NCBI RefSeq assembly: GCF_014192015.1
Contig: NZ_JACHXJ010000002.1
Location: 186,001 to 250,000, forward strand
Origin: Paenibacillus rhizosphaerae
GTDB lineage: Bacteria; Bacillota; Bacilli; Paenibacillales; Paenibacillaceae
DNA length: 64,000 nucleotides
Direction: 5' to 3'
Below are positions 53,988 to 63,786 of the stretch, in pieces. Positions within the stretch are counted from its first letter, which is position 1. The number at the start of each line of letters is the position of its first letter. Below the pieces are notes generated by a model that saw only the letters and a program-made list of their open reading frames with translations, ran no database searches and was not told the origin of the DNA. The position numbers and the translations under genes were made by a program.

Positions 53988-56900
53988 AAAGCCGGCAGGG
54001 AGTATGTGGAGCGACGATCAATGGAAGGCGATTTCGCTTCACGGCGATCACATTCTGGTCGCGGCGGCGGCAGGCTCGGGGAAAACGGCCGTTCTGGTGG
54101 AAAGGATCATCCGGAAAATATTGAATGAGGAGCAGGGCTTCAGCGTGGACCGGCTGCTTGTCGCCACGTTCACTAAGGCGGCTGCGGCCGAGATGCGTGA
54201 GCGCATCCGAGATGCGCTGGACCGGCAGCTGGAGAAGGATCCGGAGAATACTCACCTCCGGCGGCAGCTGTCCCTGCTCGGCCGGGCTTCCATCACGACG
54301 CTTCACTCCTTCTGCCTTGAAGTGATCCGCAGGTATTATCAGATGATCCCGATCGATCCGGGATTCCGGATCCTGAACGAGAACGAAGCCGAGCTGATGC
54401 GCCAGGAGATCCTGGAGGAGCTGTTCGAGGAGAAATACGGGGAGCAGCCGGAGGACAGTGATTTTATCGCGCTGGTGGATTGGTTTAGCGGTGAGCGGAC
54501 GGACGATGCCGTCTACCATTTGGTGCAGAGGCTCTACGATTTCTCACGAAGCCATTCCTGGCCGGATCAGTGGCTGCGGGATATGGCCGAGTCCTTTTTG
54601 CTGCCGGATACGGCAAGTCTGGGCGAAAGCCAGTGGGTCAAGAGCATCCTTCAGGATGCGCGGCTGGCGCTTGCCGGGGCCGAAGGACTGCTGGATCAGG
54701 CACGGCGCCTGACGCTGCTGCCCGGAGGTCCGGGACCCTATCTGGATAATCTCAACGCGGATCTGGAAGTGGTCCAGTCGCTTCGGGATGCGCTGGACAA
54801 CCGCCCGTGGGACGAGCTGTTCGAACGCTTTCAAACGGTATCGTTCAGCAAGCTGAAGAGCTGCCGCAAGGAGGAGACCGACCCGGCACTGCAGGAAAGG
54901 GTCAAGGAGCTGCGGGAAGCGGTCAAGAAGACGGTGCAGGATCTGAAGGGGGCGCTGTTCGGCCGGCCGGCCGACGCCTTTCTCGCCGAGCTGCATCGTG
55001 CGGCTCCGCTGATGAAAGAGCTGTCCGAGATCGTCATCGAGTTCGGTGACCACTATCTTCACGAGAAGCAGAGGAGAAACGCGGTCGATTTCAGCGATCT
55101 GGAGCATTACTGCCTGCAAATTCTGCGCCACCCGGATTCGGTGCCGGGTCAGCCTCTTCCTTCGGACGCGGCCGTGGAATATCAGGAACAGTTCGACGAA
55201 GTGCTGCTGGACGAGTATCAGGATACCAACAGTGTGCAGGAAGATATCGTCAAGCTGATTTCGCGCGAGCTGCCGGGCAACCGGTTCATGGTCGGCGACG
55301 TCAAGCAGAGCATCTACCGCTTCCGCCTGGCGGAGCCGAGCCTGTTCCTGGACAAATACCGCAGGTATGCTTCCGCTGAGGGCGGCGGCATCCGCATCGA
55401 CCTGGCCCGTAATTTCCGCAGCCGGCTGGAAGTGGTACACGCAGTGAACATGGTGTTTCGCCAGCTGATGAATGAGACGGTGGCGGAGATCAGCTACGAT
55501 GAGCGGGCGGAGCTCATTTACGGAGCTTCTTATCCGGCCGCCCAGGCCGAAGGGATGTCGGGCTCGTCCCCGTACGCGCCGGAGCTGGTGCTGATCGACA
55601 AGGCCAGAAGCGGGGAGGCGTTCGAGGAAGAGCCTCAGGACGGCGGCGAAGGCGGAGGCCTGATCCAGGAGAGCGAGGCCGCCGAAATGGAGACGGCCCA
55701 GCTTGAAGCCAGGGCGATTGCCAAAAAAATACGCGCGCTCATGGGAGACACGTCGCTTAGGCCGATGAAAGTGTTCGACAAGGAAACCAAGTCGATGCGG
55801 CCCGTCCGTTACGGCGATATGGTCATCCTGCTCCGGTCCGCCTATATTTGGGGACCGCTGATTATGGAGGAGCTGCGCCAGCTCGGCATCCCGGCCGACG
55901 GAGAGCAGAATCAGGGATATTTCCAGGCGACTGAAGTGGAAATTATGCTGTCCCTGCTCCAGATTATCGATAACCCCCGGCAGGATATCCCGCTTGCAGG
56001 CGTGCTGCGCTCGCCGATCGTCGGCCTGACCGAGGAAGATCTGGCCCAAGTACGGTTATGCGGGAAGGGGACGTTCTATGAGGCCGTCATGGCGGCTGCA
56101 GGAGGGACGGCTCCCGCGTCTGCGGAGCTTGAGGATTCGATCTCGATCCCGGACGAAGAGGGAACGCTCCCTGCCTATGCCGAGAGTGCCGCGGCGCTGG
56201 AGTGGGCGGAACGAACGGACGCAGCGGACGAGGAATTCACCCTTTCTCCGGAGCTGCAGCGGAAGCTGGCAGGGTTCCTGGTTTCGCTGGAACGCTGGCG
56301 GAATATTGCCCGTCAAGGCAGCTTGGGAGATCTGATCTGGCTGCTATACCGGGAAACGGGATATTTGGATTGGGTAGGCGGCCTCCCCGGAGGAATGCAG
56401 CGGCAGGACAATCTGAAGGCGCTGCACGACCGGGCGGTCCAGTTTGAACAGACGACGTCTTCCCGCGGACTGTTCCGCTTTTTGACGTTTATTTCCAGGC
56501 TGCGTGACAACGGATCGGACCTGGGCGGACCGGGCACGGCCGAGAGCCGGGACAATGCGGTCCGGATTATGACGATCCACAAAAGCAAGGGCCTTGAATT
56601 TCCGGTCGTGTTTTTGGCGGGCATGTCCAAAATGTTCAACCAGCAGGATTTGAACGCATCGTTCCTGATGCATAAGGAGCTTGGCTTCGGACCGAAATTT
56701 GTGGATACCGAGAAGAGGGTCAGCTATCCGACGCTCCCGAACCTGGCCATACGCCGCCGATCCCAGCTGGAGCTGCTGGCCGAGGAAATGCGGGTGCTTT
56801 ACGTCGGCCTGACCCGGCCGAAAGAAAAGATGATCTTGGTCGGAACGGTCAAGGATCTGGAGAAAAAGGTGTCCTCCTGGGCTCAGGTGCAGAGCCGGCC

Positions 56901-58041
56901 GGAGCTGATGCTCCCCGATTATGTCCTGGCCCGGGGCAGAAGCTACCTGGACTGGGTCGGGCCTGCGCTGATCCGCCACCCGGCGGCCGCCAAGCTGCGC
57001 GAGCTCGGCGGTTTGGAAGGCGAGACGGCCCCTGCGCTGGAGAACGATCCGGCGGATTGGCGCATTTCGATCCTCTCCACGGAGGATCTCTCGCTGGCGG
57101 CCCTTGGGGGCTGGGAGGAAGCGGAAGAATCGACGCCGGAGCGCCGGCGCAAGCTGCACTCGCTTCTTCGCAGAGAGACGGTAAACCCGGGCAGCGATGA
57201 TCCGGATGATGGTTCTTTCCTGTCACCTGATCAAATCTCCGGCCGGCTGACCTGGCAATATCCGCATGCCGCCGCCAGCCGGCTCTCGGCCAAAACGTCC
57301 GTGACCGAAATGAAAAGGCTGCTTACCCTGCAGGACGGGCCGACCCTGGACTGGGTCGAGGAGACCCGGGTCCGGCGGGAGCACAGCTTGCCTGCCTCCC
57401 AGCAGACGGGAACGCTCGCCCTGCGCCGGCCCAAATTTATGGAGCAGAGCCGGATGAGTCCTACGGAGCGGGGAACGGTGTACCATACCGTCATGCAGCA
57501 CATCCCACTGGATGCCGGAATGGTAGATTTGCAGGTTGTGGAAGCGACGCTGCAGCGGCTTGTCGATCTGGCGATCCTTACAAGCTCGCAGGCGGAGATC
57601 GTGGAGCCGGAGCAAATCGCCTCCTTTTTTGACAGCGACATCGGCAAGAGGCTGCAGTCGGCGGAGTGGGTGTCGAGGGAAATGCCTTTCAGCTACGGTC
57701 TTCCGGCTCATGAGGCGCACCAAGCGCTGCTTGCGACTGAGCGCTTTAACGAGGGGAACATCATACCGATGAAGGCATCGGATGCAGGGACCCGGGCTTC
57801 GGACGAAGTGGTGCTCATTCAGGGGATCGTCGACTGCCTGTTCCGTCATGACGGTATATATGTCATCGTCGACTATAAAACCGACCGGGTGCTGGAACAC
57901 CGCGGTGGGATAGCCGCTCTGGCGGAGAGCTACCGGTTCCAGCTGGAGCTATACGCCCGCGCGCTGGAAGATATTTTAGGTGAAGCGATCCAGGAGAAAT
58001 GGCTGTATTTTGTGGATGCCAAGCAGTCCGTACTGCTGTAG
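53974..58041 (+). CDS. addA: AddA subunit of the AddAB helicase-nuclease
   Basis: 1355 residues, somewhat longer than the roughly 1230 of B. subtilis. It is a UvrD-like SF1 helicase with Walker A AAAAGSGKTAVLVERI, motif Ia VATFTKAAAAEM, motif II VLLDEYQDTNSVQ, motif III VGDVKQSIYRFRLA and motif V TIHKSKGLEFPVVFLAG. The C-terminal nuclease domain has GIVDCLFRHDGIYVIVDYKT. A Glu/Gly-rich insertion lies around residues 545-575. ATG 53974 is preferred (AAGGAG, 9 nt) over 53968. It acts with AddB in recombination and repair of DNA, including DNA brought in by competence. Confidence 0.97.
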   Translation: MIEIEKPAGSMWSDDQWKAISLHGDHILVAAAAGSGKTAVLVERIIRKILNEEQGFSVDRLLVATFTKAAAAEMRERIRDALDRQLEKDPENTHLRRQLSLLGRASITTLHSFCLEVIRRYYQMIPIDPGFRILNENEAELMRQEILEELFEEKYGEQPEDSDFIALVDWFSGERTDDAVYHLVQRLYDFSRSHSWPDQWLRDMAESFLLPDTASLGESQWVKSILQDARLALAGAEGLLDQARRLTLLPGGPGPYLDNLNADLEVVQSLRDALDNRPWDELFERFQTVSFSKLKSCRKEETDPALQERVKELREAVKKTVQDLKGALFGRPADAFLAELHRAAPLMKELSEIVIEFGDHYLHEKQRRNAVDFSDLEHYCLQILRHPDSVPGQPLPSDAAVEYQEQFDEVLLDEYQDTNSVQEDIVKLISRELPGNRFMVGDVKQSIYRFRLAEPSLFLDKYRRYASAEGGGIRIDLARNFRSRLEVVHAVNMVFRQLMNETVAEISYDERAELIYGASYPAAQAEGMSGSSPYAPELVLIDKARSGEAFEEEPQDGGEGGGLIQESEAAEMETAQLEARAIAKKIRALMGDTSLRPMKVFDKETKSMRPVRYGDMVILLRSAYIWGPLIMEELRQLGIPADGEQNQGYFQATEVEIMLSLLQIIDNPRQDIPLAGVLRSPIVGLTEEDLAQVRLCGKGTFYEAVMAAAGGTAPASAELEDSISIPDEEGTLPAYAESAAALEWAERTDAADEEFTLSPELQRKLAGFLVSLERWRNIARQGSLGDLIWLLYRETGYLDWVGGLPGGMQRQDNLKALHDRAVQFEQTTSSRGLFRFLTFISRLRDNGSDLGGPGTAESRDNAVRIMTIHKSKGLEFPVVFLAGMSKMFNQQDLNASFLMHKELGFGPKFVDTEKRVSYPTLPNLAIRRRSQLELLAEEMRVLYVGLTRPKEKMILVGTVKDLEKKVSSWAQVQSRPELMLPDYVLARGRSYLDWVGPALIRHPAAAKLRELGGLEGETAPALENDPADWRISILSTEDLSLAALGGWEEAEESTPERRRKLHSLLRRETVNPGSDDPDDGSFLSPDQISGRLTWQYPHAAASRLSAKTSVTEMKRLLTLQDGPTLDWVEETRVRREHSLPASQQTGTLALRRPKFMEQSRMSPTERGTVYHTVMQHIPLDAGMVDLQVVEATLQRLVDLAILTSSQAEIVEPEQIASFFDSDIGKRLQSAEWVSREMPFSYGLPAHEAHQALLATERFNEGNIIPMKASDAGTRASDEVVLIQGIVDCLFRHDGIYVIVDYKTDRVLEHRGGIAALAESYRFQLELYARALEDILGEAIQEKWLYFVDAKQSVLL

Positions 58042-58321
58042 TGGAGGATTGAAAGATCTTATTTTGAGTGAATATATCTGATTGTTTTTCAAAATGGTAG
58101 TTTTTTTGAATGGATCGTTTTTTAGACTCGATATTTTAATAGAATCGATAGTTTAATAGAATCGATAGTTTAATAGAATTCGATTGTATTCTTAGACGCG
58201 ATTGGGTTTAGGAATCAATCGTTGGTTGAGTGTTTTCATTTTTTAAGTGTGACCCATACACGGCATAAATCCGTCGGGGTTCACGGCTTGCGCGAGAGCA
58301 AGCTCAGGAAGGAGAAGCAGT
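58042..58321. other. AT-rich intergenic region before sbcD
   Basis: About 280 bp without a supported gene. It is far more AT-rich than the flanks, with several T runs, and contains the 17-bp tandem repeat at 58128-58178. GGAAGGAG near its end is the sbcD ribosome site. Confidence 0.7.
58128..58178. repeat. 17-bp tandem repeat, three copies
   Basis: The unit TCGATAGTTTAATAGAA occurs at 58145-58161 and 58162-58178. A copy with one change (T for G at the seventh base) lies at 58128-58144. A partial TCGATTG follows. Each junction creates an ATCGAT palindrome. Confidence 0.92.
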
Positions 58322-59494
58322 ATGCGCATACTTCATACGGGTGACTGGCACTTTGGACGGACGCTCGAGGGCCGGAGCCGGATGAAAGAGCAGGAGGAAT
58401 TTGTTGAGGAACTGGTCCGGATCGTACATGATCAGAAAGTTGATCTGGTCATGATGGCCGGGGATGTCTATGATTCGGTCAATCCGCCCGCAGCAGCGGA
58501 GCAGCTGTTCTACGAGGCGGCGGCACGGCTGACGGATGGAGGAACACCGCTCGTGGTGATTGCGGGCAACCATGACCAGCCTGAGCGGGTTTCATCGGTG
58601 ACGCCGCTGGTCGCCCGTCAGGGAATTACGCTGGTCGGACTTCCCGTGGCCGAAGCCGTTACGGTACAAGCGGCCCGTACCGGGGAGATCGCCAAGATTG
58701 CGGCGCTCCCTTATCCGTCCGAGGCACGCTTGAATGAACTGCTCGCCGCCGAAGGCGACGAAGAGGAGCTCCGCCGGGCATACAGCGCTCGCGTAGGCAT
58801 GCTGATGCGGAAATTGGCGTCAAACTTTACGCCGCAGACCGTCAATTTGGCCATGAGCCACATTTACGTGCTTGGCGGCGTGGAAAGCGACTCGGAACGG
58901 CCGATACAAGTCGGAGGCGCGTATACGGTGGACCCATCGGCGCTTACGGTCGGGGCGCAGTATACGGCGCTTGGCCACCTGCATCGGCCGCAGGCGGTCA
59001 AGGGGGAGGGGATGATCCGCTACAGCGGCTCCCCGCTCGCCTACAGCTTTTCCGAAGCCGGTCAAGCGAAATCCGTGGCCATTATCGATGTGGCTCCGGG
59101 ACGGCTGCCTGTGATGGAAGAGGTTTATTTGTCCTGCGGACGGCCGTTGATCCGGTGGAAAGCAAAGGGCGGACTGGAGGAAGTTCATCGCTGGCTGGAT
59201 GAAGGCAGGGATGCGAACGGTTTTATCGATTTGGAGATTTCGCTGACCGAAGCGATGTCTCTTGGGGATATTCACAGGCTGCGCAAAAGTCACGAAGGGT
59301 TCGTACATATCCGTCCCGTGTATCCCGAGATGGAGCAGGTCGAGGTGGAATACAGCCGGTCGAGCCTGCCGGTGCCGGAGCTGTTCCGGAAGTTCTACCA
59401 GCGCCAGACCGGAGGAGCCGAGCCGGATGACGCGCTCGTCGAATTGTTCCTTGCGCTTACTTCGGAAGACACAGAGGTAAAGGAGGAAGCGTAA
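58322..59494 (+). CDS. sbcD: Exonuclease SbcCD subunit D (Mre11-like)
   Basis: 390 residues. The calcineurin-type phosphoesterase motifs are ILHTGDWHFGR, MMAGDVYDSVN, VVIAGNHDQPERV, MSHIYVLGG and ALGHLHRPQ, supplying the two-metal active site. A capping domain follows. With SbcC it forms the Mre11-Rad50-like nuclease that opens hairpins and processes blocked ends. GGAAGGAG lies about 8 nt before ATG 58322. sbcC starts 1 bp after its stop. Confidence 0.96.
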   Translation: MRILHTGDWHFGRTLEGRSRMKEQEEFVEELVRIVHDQKVDLVMMAGDVYDSVNPPAAAEQLFYEAAARLTDGGTPLVVIAGNHDQPERVSSVTPLVARQGITLVGLPVAEAVTVQAARTGEIAKIAALPYPSEARLNELLAAEGDEEELRRAYSARVGMLMRKLASNFTPQTVNLAMSHIYVLGGVESDSERPIQVGGAYTVDPSALTVGAQYTALGHLHRPQAVKGEGMIRYSGSPLAYSFSEAGQAKSVAIIDVAPGRLPVMEEVYLSCGRPLIRWKAKGGLEEVHRWLDEGRDANGFIDLEISLTEAMSLGDIHRLRKSHEGFVHIRPVYPEMEQVEVEYSRSSLPVPELFRKFYQRQTGGAEPDDALVELFLALTSEDTEVKEEA

Positions 59495-59495
59495 C

Positions 59496-62400
59496 ATGAA
59501 GCCGATCACACTGAAGTTATCGGGCCTGCAGAGCTATCGCGAGATGCAGCAGATCGATTTTGACGAGCTGTGCCAGATGGGGCTGTTCGGTATTTTTGGA
59601 CCGACGGGCAGCGGCAAATCGACGCTTCTGGACGCGATGACCCTGGCTCTGTACGGCAAAGTTGAACGTGCGGTAAACGGCACGCAGGGCATCATGAACC
59701 ACTCGGAAGATGCACTGTACGTCTCCTTTACCTTTGAACTCAGTTCTGCGGACGGACCGAAGCGGTACAGAGTGGAGCGCCGTTTTAAAAGAATCAACGA
59801 GCTGTCGGTCAGCAATACGGTGAGCCGGTTTATCGAAGTCACCGCGGAAGGCGAAACGGTCATGGCGGACAAGCTGGCTGAAGTCACCCGCTGCGTGGAA
59901 GACAAAATCGGGCTGAAAATGGAAGACTTCACCCGGGCCGTGGTCCTTCCCCAGGGGAAGTTCGCCGAGTTTCTGTCGCTGAAGGGCAGTGAACGCAGGC
60001 AGATGCTGCAGCGCCTGTTTCATTTGGAGAAATACGGCGATCTGCTTGCTCAGAAGCTCAGCCGACGGGTGAAGGAAAACGACGCAGGACTGAAGGAAGT
60101 GGAGGCGGAGCAGCAAGGTCTCGGCAGCGCAGGGTCAGAAGCGGTGGAAGAAGCGAAGAACAGGCTCAAGGAAGCTGCCTTGGAGGCGGAGGCCTCCCGC
60201 CTGAAGCTGCGGCAAATGACCGAGGAGGCCGAGAAGGCCGGTAAATTCAGGGAGCTGCAGCTGGATAAAGAGCGGCGCGAACAGGAGCTTCATCGGCTGT
60301 CCGCCGAAGAAGAATCGATTGTCCGGCTTGAGCGGCGGCTGGGACAGTCCGCCGCGGCCCGGGCGATTATGCCTTTGTATACGCAGTGGACGGACATCAA
60401 AGAGGAATGGGACAAGCGCACTCAGGAGGCACAGCAGCTTCAGACGAAGGCGGAGGCCGCGGATGCGGCGGCACGTGAGGCCGCTGCCGCTGACGATGCG
60501 TCGCACCGGGAGCTTGCCGCGGAGGAACCAAAGCTGCTGCAGCGCCAGGAACAGCTGGAGCAGGCGGTACTGCTGCAGCGGGAGCGGGACGAGCTGAAGA
60601 CTGTGCTGCAGCAGTTGGCTGAACAGCGATCAAAGACGGCCCGTGAAAGCAAGGAACGGACTGAAGCGCTGGCCAAAGAGCAGGAGCTGCTCTCCAAAGG
60701 GCTCAAGAGGCAGTCCGAGCTGCAGGAAGGCCTGAAGGGGCTGGAAGTGAAGGCGAAGGACCGCGAGCGGCTGCATAAGGCGATGCGGCATGTTCAGGAG
60801 CTGGGAGCCAGCGAGCGGCGGCTGCGAAGCGCTGAGGCCGAATATACCGAGCAGGGTCAGAAGCAGAGCCGGGCCGAAGCGCTGCTGAAGCAGGCCGCGC
60901 TGGAGCGGGAGCAGCATCAGCAGGAGCTGAAGCAGTTTGCGCTGACGGTTTCGGCCCATGTGGAGCAGGTTCTGGGCCATGACAGCCGGATGGAGGCGGC
61001 TTTGTCCCGCCTCGACCAAGAAGAGGCGCTGATCCGTTCTTCCTCCAAAGAGCGGGAGCTCCACGCGCTTTCGCTGGCGCTGGCCTCTGAGCTGCGCCCG
61101 GGAGAGCCGTGTCCGGTATGCGGCTCATCCCATCATCCGGCACCGGTATCCCCGGATCACGGGGCGCCAGGTGCGGATGAGAGCCTGCTGGAACTGCTGC
61201 GGCTTCTCCGCCAGCAGCTGCAGGAACTGCGGCTGAGCGGGCGCCAGCTTGTACATGAGGCGCGGAGCTTGCTGGAGCCATACGAACCGCAGGACCAAGT
61301 GCGGGTAGAGGTTCCGTCCGCGGCCGGGTCTGGCCCGCTGGGAGGCGCCGGCGAAGCGGCCGCCGCCCTCGAGCTGGTTTCGGATTCGGAGCAAACGGAG
61401 CCATTTTCCAAATCCGCGTGGGAATCCCGGATCCGGAAAATGGAGGCGGACGCCGAAGCGTTGGCATCCTCCACGAGACAGCTTCAGCGTGAGCATGCCG
61501 CGCTGAAGGAGCGGGGGGAAGCGCTGAGCGCCCTGCAGGTGAAGCGGACAGCTGAAATCGAGTCGCTACGGGAAACGTACGCCAAGCTGGGCGAACGATT
61601 TGAAACGGAGAAGCAGGAATACCTGAGGCTTCAGGAGGAATGGCGCCGGGAGCTTCCGGACCTTCAGCCGGAGCAGGCGGACCGCCTGTCCGCGGAAATC
61701 CAGCAGAAGGATGCGCAGGCCGAGGAGATCCGCGAGCGGCTGCAGATCAGCATCCCTTTTATCGAGGAGAAAACGGCCTCGGTCCAATTGCTTGAGCGGC
61801 AGATCAACGATCTCGACAAGTCGCTCATTCAATGGGATGCTCAGCTTCAGGGTAAGCAGGATTTGCTGGCCGAGAAAGAGCGTCGCCTTCAGGCCTGGAT
61901 CGGCAGTGAGTCCGCCGACCGCCTGCTGGATGGCTGCAAGCAGCGCCTGCTCTCCCTTCGCGAAGCCGCGGCGCGCTCCAAAGAGAAGCGCCAGGCAGCC
62001 GAGCAGCATAAGCATGAAGCAGCCAAAGCGGCAGCGATGGCAGCCCAGGCGGCGGAATCAGCGGAGGAGCACTGCCGCAAGGCTCAGGCCCGCTGGGACG
62101 AGCAGCTGGCGGCTTCGCCGTTCGCCACATCGCAGGAAGTGGCTGACGCCTGCATGCCGCCTGACGAAGAAGTGCACAGCGCGGAGCGGGTCCGGCTGCA
62201 CCGCGAACGGGAGCAGGAGATCAAGGTGCAGCTCCGCCATTTGGCGGAGCAGCTGGACGGCCGCGGCGTAACCGAAGAAGAGTGGCAGCGGATTTCCGCG
62301 GAGCTGGCTGCCTGCCGGGAGCGCGATGAGACGGCGCTCCAGCAGCGGGCAAGGGCGGAGCGGGACCTGGACGACGTGGAGAAGCGTCATGTCCGCTGGT

Positions 62401-62948
62401 CACAGCTGGAGCTGATCCGCAAACAGCGGCAGCAGGAAGCCGAGAAGCTCTCCAAGCTGCAGTCCTGTCTCCGGGGCAATGCCTTTGTCGAATACATCGC
62501 CGAGGAGCAGCTGATGCAGGTCAGCCAGGCCGCCTCGCAGCGTCTGCGCTTCTTGACCAAGCAGCGCTATGCGCTGGAGGTCGATTCCGGGGGAGGCTTC
62601 CTGATTCGGGATGACGCCAACGGCGGGGTGCGCCGTCCGGTGTCCACCCTGTCCGGAGGCGAGACCTTCCTGACCTCCCTGTCCCTTGCGCTGGCCCTGT
62701 CGGCCCAAATTCAGCTCCGGGGCCAATATCCATTGCAGTTTTTCTTCCTCGACGAAGGATTTGGGACGCTCGATCCCGAGCTGCTCGATACGGTAATCAC
62801 TTCTCTGGAGAAGCTGCATAACGATCATTTGTCGGTCGGAATCATCAGCCATGTGCCCGAGCTGCGGGCCCGCCTTCCGCGCAAGCTGATCGTGGTGCCT
62901 GCCGAGCAGGCCGGGGGCGGCTCCCGGATCGTTCCTGAAACGCTTTAG
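59496..62948 (+). CDS. sbcC: Exonuclease SbcCD subunit C (Rad50-like ATPase)
   Basis: 1150 residues. The Walker A is FGPTGSGKSTLLDAM, followed by the Q-loop region FTRAVVLPQGKFAEFL. Two long Glu/Gln/Arg-rich coiled coils flank the zinc hook CPVC near residue 540. The ABC signature is VSTLSGGETFLTSLSLALAL and the Walker B is FFFLDEGFGTLD, with the D-loop. It bridges DNA ends and gates SbcD nuclease access. The hook loop carries a Gly/Ala/Ser-rich stretch after it that is longer than usual. Confidence 0.96.
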   Translation: MKPITLKLSGLQSYREMQQIDFDELCQMGLFGIFGPTGSGKSTLLDAMTLALYGKVERAVNGTQGIMNHSEDALYVSFTFELSSADGPKRYRVERRFKRINELSVSNTVSRFIEVTAEGETVMADKLAEVTRCVEDKIGLKMEDFTRAVVLPQGKFAEFLSLKGSERRQMLQRLFHLEKYGDLLAQKLSRRVKENDAGLKEVEAEQQGLGSAGSEAVEEAKNRLKEAALEAEASRLKLRQMTEEAEKAGKFRELQLDKERREQELHRLSAEEESIVRLERRLGQSAAARAIMPLYTQWTDIKEEWDKRTQEAQQLQTKAEAADAAAREAAAADDASHRELAAEEPKLLQRQEQLEQAVLLQRERDELKTVLQQLAEQRSKTARESKERTEALAKEQELLSKGLKRQSELQEGLKGLEVKAKDRERLHKAMRHVQELGASERRLRSAEAEYTEQGQKQSRAEALLKQAALEREQHQQELKQFALTVSAHVEQVLGHDSRMEAALSRLDQEEALIRSSSKERELHALSLALASELRPGEPCPVCGSSHHPAPVSPDHGAPGADESLLELLRLLRQQLQELRLSGRQLVHEARSLLEPYEPQDQVRVEVPSAAGSGPLGGAGEAAAALELVSDSEQTEPFSKSAWESRIRKMEADAEALASSTRQLQREHAALKERGEALSALQVKRTAEIESLRETYAKLGERFETEKQEYLRLQEEWRRELPDLQPEQADRLSAEIQQKDAQAEEIRERLQISIPFIEEKTASVQLLERQINDLDKSLIQWDAQLQGKQDLLAEKERRLQAWIGSESADRLLDGCKQRLLSLREAAARSKEKRQAAEQHKHEAAKAAAMAAQAAESAEEHCRKAQARWDEQLAASPFATSQEVADACMPPDEEVHSAERVRLHREREQEIKVQLRHLAEQLDGRGVTEEEWQRISAELAACRERDETALQQRARAERDLDDVEKRHVRWSQLELIRKQRQQEAEKLSKLQSCLRGNAFVEYIAEEQLMQVSQAASQRLRFLTKQRYALEVDSGGGFLIRDDANGGVRRPVSTLSGGETFLTSLSLALALSAQIQLRGQYPLQFFFLDEGFGTLDPELLDTVITSLEKLHNDHLSVGIISHVPELRARLPRKLIVVPAEQAGGGSRIVPETL

Positions 62949-63048
62949 GCCATCATCCATATTTTTTTGAAAAAGACAGTAGCCATTCGCCCAGCCTTGA
63001 ATACGATGTTCATGTAAATCTTCTGAAATTGGGAGGCTGTGAAGGGCA

Positions 63049-63603
63049 ATGGAAAAGTTTGAGGCCATAGAGTTATGCAAAAAACATATGTACCGCTATG
63101 TCCGCGCGACAATGGCGGACGGAAGCGTACACGACGGATTTGTGGAAAGTGTTGATGAGGAGAAGCTGTATCTGGCGGTACCGGTAGGTCATGAAAACGT
63201 GTCGCCCGCAAATGTGTCACCGAATGCGAACGCAGCACCGACGTATGTGTCGCCTGCAAGCATGTCACCGAACGCGAACATGGCTCCGACGTATGTGTCT
63301 CCTGCAAACGTGTCACCGAACGCGAACATGGCTCCGATGTATGTATCTCCTGCTAATGTGTCACCAAACGTGGCTCCGGCTCATGTAGCTCCGGCCAACG
63401 TGGCGCCAGCGGTCATGCCGGTCCATCATGGCTGCTTCCACCCTTGCGGAGGTTTCCCGGGATATGACTACCGTGCATTTTTCCCAGGGTTCTATCCTCC
63501 GTTTGGATACGGCTTTGGGTACCCGTTCTACGGACGCCGCTTTAACCGATTGATTCTGCCTCTGGCCGGATTGACGGCGCTGTCGCTGCTGCCGTTTTTT
63601 TAA
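63049..63603 (+). CDS. Sm-like N-domain protein with 16-residue repeats (coat-like, hypothetical)
   Basis: 184 residues. Residues 10-45 (MYRYVRATMADGSVHDGFVE, then SVDEEKLYLAVP) look like an Sm/SH3-type beta barrel found in a family of Bacillales proteins. Residues 50-111 are about four copies of a 16-residue repeat rich in Val, Ser, Pro, Asn and Ala (YVSPANVSPNANMAPT). Then come a His/Cys patch (VHHGCFHPCGGF) and an aromatic Gly/Tyr/Phe-rich segment. The C-terminus RRFNRLILPLAGLTALSLLP is conserved in that family. The composition suggests a spore or surface structural protein. Function is unproven. Confidence 0.72.
   Translation: MEKFEAIELCKKHMYRYVRATMADGSVHDGFVESVDEEKLYLAVPVGHENVSPANVSPNANAAPTYVSPASMSPNANMAPTYVSPANVSPNANMAPMYVSPANVSPNVAPAHVAPANVAPAVMPVHHGCFHPCGGFPGYDYRAFFPGFYPPFGYGFGYPFYGRRFNRLILPLAGLTALSLLPFF
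63196..63381 (+). repeat. 48-bp in-frame tandem repeat
   Basis: About four units encode N/Y-V-S-P-A-N-V-S-P-N-A-N-M-A-P-T/M. Units two and three differ at few bases. The 48-bp period keeps the frame, so copy number can change without breaking the protein. Confidence 0.9.
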
Positions 63604-63628
63604 CACTGATGTAACGCGCACGAACCTG

Positions 63629-63666
63629 AAAAGGGATATCGGGAGAACCGGTGTCCCTTTTCTTTT
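63629..63666 (+). terminator. Intrinsic terminator after the coat-like gene
   Basis: AAAAGGGA (63629-63636) pairs with TCCCTTTT (63654-63661), with an inner CGG/CCG, followed by CTTTT. Confidence 0.8.
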
Positions 63667-63714
63667 GGATTCGGCGTCTAAGCGACTATTTCTTAACCGG
63701 ATAGAGTGAGGACA

Positions 63715-63744
63715 TTGGACGGGTGTTTTTATATCCGGTATGAT
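63715..63744 (+). promoter_or_regulatory. Sigma-A promoter of the HIT-family gene
   Basis: TTGGAC at 63715-63720, an 18-bp spacer and TATGAT at 63739-63744, 43 bp before the ATG. Confidence 0.6.
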
Positions 63745-63786
63745 AAGAAAAGAAAATCTCTTAGATATTAAGGAGGCAACAATCCA

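Noticed and set aside
51282..56049. Long antisense frames opposite addB (51282-52895) and addA (54544-56049)
   Set aside because: Both are GC-rich shadows of verified genes, with no RBS or domain.
58128..58178. Tandem repeats considered as a CRISPR array
   Set aside because: The repeats are directly adjacent with no spacers, and no cas genes are present.
63196..63381. 48-bp repeats considered as CRISPR or intergenic repeat
   Set aside because: They are in-frame and coding, with conserved amino-acid period and no unique spacers.
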